Source: Marinibacterium sp039179965
GTDB lineage: Bacteria > Pseudomonadota > Alphaproteobacteria > Rhodobacterales > Rhodobacteraceae
Reading direction: 5' to 3'
Length of the DNA: 17,814 nucleotides
NCBI GenBank assembly: GCA_039179965.1
Contig: JBCDEC010000076.1
Location: 1-17,814, forward strand
This document shows positions 12,124-17,814 of this stretch, piece after piece. Under the pieces are notes generated by a model. That model saw only the letters and a list, made by a program, of their open reading frames with translations. It ran no database searches and was not told the origin of the DNA. How positions within the stretch are numbered: the stretch's first letter is position 1; each line of letters begins with the position of its first letter. The translations under genes were made by a program, and so were the position numbers.

Positions 12124-13932
12124 ATGCAGCTTATTCAATTGACTGACACGGCTCAGGCCGTTCTGGCCCTGGTGATCGTCGCAGGCATGTTCCTGGCTTT
12201 TCTGAAAGAGATCTACCCGACCGAGGTCGTGGCGCTCTGCGGTGCCTCACTCATGCTGATCACCGGCGTGCTTCCCTATGAGGCCGCGCTGCCCGTACTG
12301 GCCAACCCCGCGCCCTGGACCATCGCTGCGATGTTCGTGATCATGGGCGCGCTGGTGCGCACTGGCGCACTTGATGCCTTTTCCTCGCTGGCCCAATCGC
12401 AGGCCGTCGCGCATCCCAAACGCGCCATCGCGATGATGGGTTGTTTCGTGATCCTGGCCTCCGCCATCGTTTCGAACACACCGGTCGTGGTGGTGATGAT
12501 CCCCATTGTCATCCAGATCTCGCGGTCGCTGGGGATGTCGCCCAGCCGGCTGCTGATTCCGCTGAGTTACGCAGCGATCATGGGGGGCACGCTCACCCTG
12601 ATCGGCACCTCGACGAACCTGCTGGTCGACGGGGTGGCCCGTCACCATGGCATGACGCCTTTCACCATCTTCGAGATCACGCCCATCGGGCTGGCCGTCG
12701 TGGCCTGGGGTGTTATCTATCTTTACTTCGTTGGCTCGCGGCTCTTGCCGGATCGCGATTCCATGGCCTCGCTTCTGACTGACCGCAGCCGGATGAAGTT
12801 CTTCACCGAGGCCGTCATCCCGCCCGAGAGCAACCTCATCGGGCGTGACGTGCTGGGTGTGCAACTCTTCAAACGCGAAGGCGTGCGATTGATTGACGTG
12901 GTGCGCGGCGATGCCTCGCTGCGGCGCGATCTCAAGGGCGTACGCCTGCAGGTGGGCGACCGTTTGGTTCTGCGCACGCAGATGACCGAACTGCTGAGCC
13001 TTCAGCGCAACAAGGAACTCAAACGTGTCGATCAGGTCTCCGCGGTCGAAACGCAGACCGTCGAGACGCTGATCACCCCGGGCTGCCGCATGGTCGGCCG
13101 GTCGCTGGGCTCGCTGCGCCTGCGCCGGAGGTTCGGCGTCTATGTCCTGGCTGCGCACCGGCGGAACCAGAACATCGGCCGCAAGCTGGACGAGCTTGTG
13201 GTCCGTGTCGGTGACACGCTGCTCCTCGAAGGCGCGCCCGAAGACATTCAGCGTCTCGCCGCGGACATGGAACTGGTTGATGTGTCCCAACCCTCCGCCC
13301 GTGCCTTCCGTCGGGGCCATGCGCCGATTGCCATCGTCGCGCTAATTGGCATCGTGCTGTTTGCCGCTCTGGGAGTGGCGCCGATTTTCCTGCTGGCGAT
13401 CCTGGCGGTCGCCCTTGTGCTGGTCACCAAATGTATCGATGCCGAAGAGGCCTTCTCTTTCATCGACGGACGCTTGCTGGCGCTCATCTTCTCGATGCTG
13501 GCCATTGGCGCGGCCCTGCAAAGCTCCGGCGCCGTGGAACTGATCGTCAACCGGGTTGCACCGTTTCTGTCGATGGTGCCCCCGGCACTGGTGATCTGGG
13601 CGGTCTATCTGTTGACCTCGGTGCTGACAGAGCTGGTGTCCAACAACGCCGTGGCGGTGGTTGTCACGCCCATCGCCATCGGCCTTGCGGGCGCGCTGGG
13701 GGTCGATCCCCGGCCTCTGGTGGTGGCGGTGATGATCGCCGCCTCGGCCTCGTTTGCCACACCGATCGGCTATCAGACCAATATGCTGGTCTATGGGCCG
13801 GGCGGCTACCGTTTCACCGATTTCATGCGTGTGGGTATTCCGCTCAATCTGAGCGTCGGCCTTGTGGTCTCATTCTTGATCCCGTTCGTCTGGCCGTTGC
13901 ACGCGACGGATGTTGCCAGCCTGCAGCCCTGA
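12124..13932 (+). CDS. SLC13-type permease with two RCK_C (TrkA-C) domains
   Basis: A 602-residue inner-membrane transporter of the ArsB/NhaD-SLC13 superfamily. The first membrane half covers about 8-205, with a first hairpin motif SNTPVVVVMIP (117-127) and LTLIGTSTNLLVDG (157-170). A soluble insert at 225-390 holds two RCK_C domains, each ending in a VGDRLVL/VGDTLLL strand (277-284, 362-369). The second half, 398-590, carries ELVSNNAVAVV (503-513) and ATPIGYQTNMLVYGPGGYRF (545-564). Paired motifs of this kind line the substrate site. Likely substrates are sulfate, phosphate or organic anions; sequence alone cannot choose. ATG 12124 is family-consistent; 82 extra upstream residues would overlap ymdB. 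It ends two bases before the convergent LysR gene. Confidence 0.9.
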   Translation: MQLIQLTDTAQAVLALVIVAGMFLAFLKEIYPTEVVALCGASLMLITGVLPYEAALPVLANPAPWTIAAMFVIMGALVRTGALDAFSSLAQSQAVAHPKRAIAMMGCFVILASAIVSNTPVVVVMIPIVIQISRSLGMSPSRLLIPLSYAAIMGGTLTLIGTSTNLLVDGVARHHGMTPFTIFEITPIGLAVVAWGVIYLYFVGSRLLPDRDSMASLLTDRSRMKFFTEAVIPPESNLIGRDVLGVQLFKREGVRLIDVVRGDASLRRDLKGVRLQVGDRLVLRTQMTELLSLQRNKELKRVDQVSAVETQTVETLITPGCRMVGRSLGSLRLRRRFGVYVLAAHRRNQNIGRKLDELVVRVGDTLLLEGAPEDIQRLAADMELVDVSQPSARAFRRGHAPIAIVALIGIVLFAALGVAPIFLLAILAVALVLVTKCIDAEEAFSFIDGRLLALIFSMLAIGAALQSSGAVELIVNRVAPFLSMVPPALVIWAVYLLTSVLTELVSNNAVAVVVTPIAIGLAGALGVDPRPLVVAVMIAASASFATPIGYQTNMLVYGPGGYRFTDFMRVGIPLNLSVGLVVSFLIPFVWPLHATDVASLQP

Positions 13933-13934
13933 CC

Positions 13935-14822
13935 TCATCCGAATGTTTCGGCCAGCAGGTCAAAGACCAGACGGATCGGACGGCTGGTGTGCAACTCGCG
14001 ATGGGTGATCAGCCAGGTTGAGACCTCGAAGGGCTCAAACACCTCGGGCAATACCTGTTCCACGTCGTCGAACAGATCTGCAATTTCAGAAAACATCGTA
14101 CCGATGCCCAGTCCTTGGCGCACCATCTCCCAGGCCACGGTGCCATTGGCAGATGCGCAGCGGAACTGCTCCCGCGTCACCGGGCAGCCGCGCTGGCGCA
14201 GACCCTCAAGCAGCAGGTCGGTGGTGTCAAAGCCGACAAACCGGGCGCGCGCCAGATCTTCCAGCGTCTCGGGCCGGCCATGACGGTCGAGGTACGTGCA
14301 CGCGCCATAGAGAGGGGCCCGGCTGTCCGGCAAGCGTCGGGCAATCAGATCGGTCTGATCGGGGCGCTGGTGGCGGATCGCGATATCGGCCTCCCGGCGC
14401 AACAGATCCTGCAGCGTGTTGCTGGCCACCAGCTTGAGCGTTATCCCGGGCGCGATCTGCTGCAACCGCTCCACCACGGGCGGCAGAAGATAGGTCGAAA
14501 AGGCATCCGACGCGGTGATCGACACCGGGCCTTCCACGGTTTGGGCCTGACCTGAGGCCGCAAGCGAAACATGCGCCGCCGCTTCTCCCATGGCGCGGAC
14601 ATGCCCCAGCAGCGCTTCCCCGGAGCGGGTCAGCACCATGTTGCGCCCGGTGCGCTCGAACAAGGTGACGCCCAGACTGGCTTCAAGCGCGCCGACCTGG
14701 CGGCTCAGTGTGGGTTGCGTCAGCCGCAGCGCCCGGGCGGCGGCAGACAAAGAGCCTTCTTCGGCGGTCACCCAAAAGGCCCGCACCTGATTCCAGTCAA
14801 AACGAATGTTGTCCCAAGACAT
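13935..14822 (-). CDS. LysR family transcriptional regulator
   Basis: A 295-residue LysR regulator. The helix-turn-helix domain at about 6-65 reads FDWNQVRAFWVTAEEGSLSA, then AARALRLTQPTLSRQVGALE. The effector domain starts near residue 93 (GPVSITASDAFSTYLLPPVV) and ends in a short tail. The opening is typical of the alphaproteobacterial LysR subgroup related to GcvA. ATG 14822 (MSWDNIRFD) is preferred over TTG 14849; GAGGTGG lies about 13 bases upstream. It is divergent from the methyltransferase gene across 133 bases, so that gene is the first candidate target; the convergent SLC13 gene two bases away is another. Ligand unknown. Confidence 0.92.
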   Translation of the reverse strand: MSWDNIRFDWNQVRAFWVTAEEGSLSAAARALRLTQPTLSRQVGALEASLGVTLFERTGRNMVLTRSGEALLGHVRAMGEAAAHVSLAASGQAQTVEGPVSITASDAFSTYLLPPVVERLQQIAPGITLKLVASNTLQDLLRREADIAIRHQRPDQTDLIARRLPDSRAPLYGACTYLDRHGRPETLEDLARARFVGFDTTDLLLEGLRQRGCPVTREQFRCASANGTVAWEMVRQGLGIGTMFSEIADLFDDVEQVLPEVFEPFEVSTWLITHRELHTSRPIRLVFDLLAETFG

Positions 14823-14955
14823 GCAAATATGTAGGCCACCTCTTCGCAAACAGGCAATTCCTTCTCGACAGGCGCCCGGCTAAAGCCTTGCCACACGATG
14901 CGCCCAGGCCACCGCGCACATCGCTCAAAAATAACAAATCCAAGGACAACAAGTT

Positions 14956-15567
14956 ATGTCACAAACCACATTCTGGGACGGCGTCGCGCGGAGCTATGCC
15001 GCGCGCCCCGTCCGCGATCAGGCCGCCTACGAAGCCACTCTGACCCGCGTGCGCAGCTATCTGTCGGCCACAGACAGGGTCCTGGAACTGGGCTGCGGGA
15101 CGGGCTCCACCGCGCTTCTGCTGGCGTCGTCGGTGGCCCGGTATATGGCCACCGATATCTCCGGAGAAATGATCGCCATCGCCCGCGAAAAAGGCGTCCC
15201 GGACAATGTCACCTTCACACAGGCTGCCATAGAAACCGCAGAGGCCGGGGAAGCGGTCGACGTGATCCTGGCGTTCAACCTGCTGCACCTGGTCAATGAT
15301 ATCCCGCGTGGGCTCGCCGATATCGCCCGGCGTTTGCCGCAAGGCGGACGGTTCATCTCGAAAACGCCTTGTCTGGGCTACCGCCGCTGGCTGTTTGCGC
15401 CACTGATCGGCGCGCTGCGCCTGATCGGCAAAGCCCCGCATGTCCATCTTCTGACCCCGGACACCCTGGAGCAGCACCTGCGCGACGCCGGTTTCAAGAT
15501 CATCGAGACCGGAGATTACCCGGCCGCACCGCCAAGCCGGTTCATCGTGGCAGAGAAACGCGGATGA
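14956..15567 (+). CDS. Class I SAM-dependent methyltransferase
   Basis: A 203-residue Rossmann-fold methyltransferase. SAM motif I is VLELGCGTGSTALLLA (42-57), motif II is ATDISGEMIAIA (65-76), motif IV is VDVILAFNLLHLV (101-113), followed by LADIARRLPQGGRFISKTP (120-138). The C-terminal part has a hydrophobic stretch, RRWLFAPLIGALRLIG (143-158), and LTPDTLEQHLRDAGF (166-180), the usual closing helix. The resemblance is to small methyltransferase-11/25 proteins acting on metabolites or lipids; the substrate is unknown. ATG 14956 follows AAGGA at about 10-base spacing. It is flanked by the divergent LysR gene and by the convergent SLC13 permease, from which it is separated by a strong hairpin. 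Confidence 0.9.
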   Translation: MSQTTFWDGVARSYAARPVRDQAAYEATLTRVRSYLSATDRVLELGCGTGSTALLLASSVARYMATDISGEMIAIAREKGVPDNVTFTQAAIETAEAGEAVDVILAFNLLHLVNDIPRGLADIARRLPQGGRFISKTPCLGYRRWLFAPLIGALRLIGKAPHVHLLTPDTLEQHLRDAGFKIIETGDYPAAPPSRFIVAEKRG

Positions 15568-15595
15568 GCCTGCGCGCTCCTGCTTCTTTCTTTTT

Positions 15596-15640
15596 GACAA
15601 ATACCCCGGCGGAGCGGTCGTCACAGGCGCTTCGCCGGGG
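15596..15640 (-). terminator. Strong hairpin ending the SLC13 gene
   Basis: CCCCGGCGGAGCG (15604-15616) pairs with CGCTTCGCCGGGG (15628-15640) over 13 positions, one of them G-T, with an 11-base loop. On the minus strand it follows the permease stop by six bases and is followed by TATTTGTC, a moderately T-rich tail, so it fits an intrinsic terminator for that gene. On the plus strand a T-rich run precedes it instead, so it is not a normal terminator for the methyltransferase gene. Confidence 0.7.
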
Positions 15641-15646
15641 CAGGGC

Positions 15647-17419
15647 CTAGAGCGGCCAGAAGATCAGGATCGCCGGCACCGCGCTGGCGACGATAAGGAT
15701 CTCGAGCGGCAGGCCCATGCGCCAGTAATCGCCAAAGCGATAGCCGCCCGGGCCCAGGATCAGGGTGTTGTTCTTGTGACCGATGGGCGTGAGAAAGGCA
15801 GCCGAGGCCGCCACCGCCACGGCCATTAGAAACGGATCGGGCGAGACATCCAGAACCTCGGCCATCTCGATCGCCACGGGCGCCGCTACAATGGTGGTCG
15901 CGGTGTTGTTCAACACATCCGACAGTGTCATTGTCACCACCATCAGCACCGCAAGAATGATCCAGGCGGGCAGACCTTCGGTCATATGGGCCAGGCCTGA
16001 GGCGATCAGCTCTGTCCCGCCGGTGCTCTCCAGCGCCGTGCCCAGCGGGATCATCGAACCCAGAAGCACCACCACGGGCCATTCCACATAAGAATAGACT
16101 TCGCTCACGGGAACGATCTTGGTGAGCATGAACAAGATCACCACAACGCCGAGCGCGATGGGCAGATCGACGAGCCCGATGCTCGCAGCGATCACCGCGA
16201 GCGAAAACAGACCGATGGCCAGCCAGGTCTTGTCGGTCTGTGTCACGGCCAGTCCCCGGGGCGCCAACGGCAGGCATCCCAGCCACTCGGTGACGTCCGG
16301 CACGGTCTTGTTCGGGCTCAGCAGCAACAGGATATCGCCCGGGCGCACCTTGGTCTGCCGCACCGCCCGGGTGATCCGCGCGCCCTCGCGCGACAGGCCC
16401 ATCAGCACGGTGTTGAACCGCCAGTTGAGACCAAGCCCCTGTGCGGTGCGCCCGACAATGCGGGCGCCGACCGGCACCACAACCTCGGCCACATCAAGAC
16501 CCTGGCCGTCGGCCTTGAGGCGCTCTTCGCGCACCGCATCCGAAAACGCCAGATCAAGAGCGGCCCTGAATTCGTCCAGCGCCTCGGGATGCGCCTCCAG
16601 AACCAGGGTGTCCCCGGCGCGCAACTCGCTGCGCTGGGCGCGCCCGTAGAGCCGCTTGCCATTGCGGATCAGCCCCAGCAGCGCGACGTCCGTCTGTGTC
16701 GCGCTGTCTTCCAGCTCTGCCAGGCGCTTGCCAATATGTGGGCTGTCGTCCGGCACGGTAAGTTCGGCAATATAGGGCTGCAGATAATCGGTGCTTCCGG
16801 CGCCGCTGTCGCGGTCCGGGATCAATCGCCAGCCCACAAGGGCCACGAACGCCAGCCCCACCAGCGCCGCCACGCCGCCCACGGGGGCAAAATCGAACAT
16901 CCGGAAGCTCTCGCCCAGGGTTTCCGCGCGGATCGAGGCAATAATAATATTGGGAGGCGTGCCGATCAGCGTCACCATCCCGCCCAGGATGGTGGCGAAA
17001 CTCAGCGGCATCAGGCTCAGCGCCGGGCTGCGCCCGGCTTTGCGCGCGGTCTGAATGTCCACCGGCATCAGCAGCGCCAGAGCGGCGACGTTGTTCATGA
17101 AGGCCGACAGGACGGCGCCAATGCTGCCCATGATCGAGATATGTGCCGCCAGGCTGCGGCTGGATCGCACCAGCGTGCGGGTGATCAGAAACACCACGCC
17201 GGATCGGGTCAGCCCGGCCGAGATGATCAGCACCAGCGCCACCACAAGCGTGGCGGGATGGCCAAAGCCTGCAAACGCGCGATCCGCCGGTACGACCCCC
17301 AGCAAGACACCGGCCATCAAGGCGGCAAAGGCCACCATGTCATAGCGGAACCGGCCCCAGAGCAGCAGCCCGAAGACGGCCGCGAAGAGTCCGAAAACAA
17401 TGGCTTGATCGTATGTCAT
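15647..17419 (-). CDS. SLC13-type permease with two RCK_C (TrkA-C) domains, second copy
   Basis: A 590-residue paralogue, in architecture, of the permease at 12124-13932. Membrane half one (about 5-202) has SAFMNNVAALALLMP (105-119) and VTLIGTPPNIIIAS (149-162). The soluble insert at 215-380 holds two RCK_C domains with RAGDTLVLE (267-275) and RPGDILLLL (359-367). Half two (398-590) has SDVLNNTATTIVAAP (500-514) and LTPIGHKNNTLILGPGGYRF (543-562). The substrate-site residues differ from the first copy (GTPPN versus GTSTN, GHKNN versus GYQTN), so the transported anion may differ. ATG 17419 (MTYDQAIVFG) begins just before the first membrane helix; an upstream frame from 17584 adds 55 unlikely residues. 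It is divergent from yebC across 225 bases. Confidence 0.9.
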   Translation of the reverse strand: MTYDQAIVFGLFAAVFGLLLWGRFRYDMVAFAALMAGVLLGVVPADRAFAGFGHPATLVVALVLIISAGLTRSGVVFLITRTLVRSSRSLAAHISIMGSIGAVLSAFMNNVAALALLMPVDIQTARKAGRSPALSLMPLSFATILGGMVTLIGTPPNIIIASIRAETLGESFRMFDFAPVGGVAALVGLAFVALVGWRLIPDRDSGAGSTDYLQPYIAELTVPDDSPHIGKRLAELEDSATQTDVALLGLIRNGKRLYGRAQRSELRAGDTLVLEAHPEALDEFRAALDLAFSDAVREERLKADGQGLDVAEVVVPVGARIVGRTAQGLGLNWRFNTVLMGLSREGARITRAVRQTKVRPGDILLLLSPNKTVPDVTEWLGCLPLAPRGLAVTQTDKTWLAIGLFSLAVIAASIGLVDLPIALGVVVILFMLTKIVPVSEVYSYVEWPVVVLLGSMIPLGTALESTGGTELIASGLAHMTEGLPAWIILAVLMVVTMTLSDVLNNTATTIVAAPVAIEMAEVLDVSPDPFLMAVAVAASAAFLTPIGHKNNTLILGPGGYRFGDYWRMGLPLEILIVASAVPAILIFWPL

Positions 17420-17570
17420 GTCTCGGCACAATCCACGGCTGCGGTGCCACACTGTGACCCGGTTTGTCTTTGGGTTCAAAGCCTTTGTCACGACCAGCGG
17501 AACAGGGGCAAAGACTCCGGTCTCTCGCCATACACCCCCGGGATCACACCCGCCCACCGTCCGGCCGCTC

Positions 17571-17600
17571 TTGCTCTTTGCCAATCGGCTGGCCTATATC
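17571..17600 (+). promoter_or_regulatory. Promoter candidate for yebC
   Basis: TTGCTC at 17571-17576, an 18-base spacer and TATATC at 17595-17600, with a leader of about 45 bases. Both hexamers are imperfect. The rest of the 225-base gap (17420-17644) between the permease and yebC shows no further feature I can support. Confidence 0.3.
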
Positions 17601-17644
17601 GACCTTCAAACTGTCAGTCTGAGACCTGCAGGGGAGGGAGCCTG

Positions 17645-17814
17645 ATGGCCGGCCATTCAAAATGGGCAAACATTCAACACCGCAAGGGGCGCCAGGACGC
17701 CGCGCGGTCTAAACTGTTTTCCAAACTGTCCAAAGAGATCACGATCGCGGCCAAAATGGGCGATCCCGATCCGGAAAAGAACCCGCGCCTGCGTCTGGCG
17801 GTCAAGGAAGCCAA
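17645..17814 (+). CDS. yebC: YebC/PmpR family protein, 5' part
   Basis: The first 56 residues of the YebC/TACO1 family (usual length near 245). MAGHSKWANIQHRKGRQDAA followed by KLFSKLSKEITIAAKMGDPD is the highly conserved start of this family. Members were long annotated as DNA-binding regulators (PmpR); more recent work links YebC proteins to translation through proline-rich stretches. ATG 17645 follows GGGGAGGGAG, a strong ribosome site. In many bacteria yebC precedes ruvC-ruvA-ruvB; what follows here lies outside the window. Confidence 0.97.
   Translation, partial: MAGHSKWANIQHRKGRQDAARSKLFSKLSKEITIAAKMGDPDPEKNPRLRLAVKEA

Noticed and set aside
12247..13320. A 357-codon minus-strand frame inside the first SLC13 gene
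   Set aside because: His/Asp/Arg-rich low-complexity product with no hydrophobic helices or motifs; a shadow of the permease.
14819..14832. ACAT-N6-ATGT dyad at the LysR start as an operator
   Set aside because: The arms are only four bases and overlap the start codon, so chance is likely.
1..17814. Mobile element, CRISPR array, toxin-antitoxin, restriction or anti-phage system
   Set aside because: No transposase, integrase, phage gene, regular direct-repeat array, tRNA-linked attachment site or defence domain was seen; all sizeable genes fit housekeeping, transport or regulatory families.

Overview
The window reads as a high-GC alphaproteobacterial chromosome, most likely Rhodobacteraceae (Roseobacter group). 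The evidence is the alphaproteobacterial C-terminus of ribosomal protein L33, a PraR-type XRE regulator ending in a charged alphaproteobacterial tail, a DUF1127 mini-protein, and the neighbouring pair 5-formyl-THF cyclo-ligase / YmdB-type phosphoesterase. Genes are densely packed, with several ATGA/GTGA overlaps and two almost gapless convergent junctions. I see no phage, transposase, CRISPR array, tRNA or rRNA. It looks like core or near-core chromosome rather than an island.

Layout. 1-1040: the 3' end of rpmG with an intrinsic terminator, a GNAT acetyltransferase, and a 40-residue lipoprotein. 1038-2189 (minus): a Bax-inhibitor-1/YbhL membrane protein and a DUF1127 protein. 2313-4164: a LysR regulator convergent with an NADPH:quinone reductase-like MDR enzyme. 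4165-4504: a 340-base leader with no gene, AT-richer than its surroundings, holding a promoter candidate and a hairpin. 4505-7594 (plus): a PraR-like XRE regulator, a HisN-type phosphatase, an 8-oxoguanine deaminase and a CAP-domain probable lipoprotein; the last three are tightly spaced. 7561-8889 (minus): guanine deaminase, overlapping the CAP gene tail to tail. 9032-11969 (plus): MgtE magnesium channel, 5-formyl-THF cyclo-ligase, then YmdB-like phosphoesterase. 12124-13932 (plus) and 15647-17419 (minus): two large SLC13-type permeases with paired RCK_C (TrkA-C) domains, flanking a LysR gene and a divergent SAM methyltransferase. 17645 to the end: the start of yebC.

How the genes work together. 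The clearest metabolic theme is purine salvage/catabolism. Two amidohydrolases sit side by side on opposite strands: one matches the 8-oxoguanine deaminase family (product urate), the other guanine deaminase (product xanthine). The mgtE-fau overlap suggests translational coupling. The two SLC13 proteins share architecture and probably take up or exchange anions under nucleotide control; their substrates cannot be read from sequence.

The most unusual non-coding signals are two perfect 21-base palindromes of nearly the same sequence, 69 bases apart, between the cyclo-ligase and ymdB genes (the first contains the cyclo-ligase stop codon), and three ACGTACA half-sites around the praR-like gene. 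I do not see a clearly new multi-gene system here.
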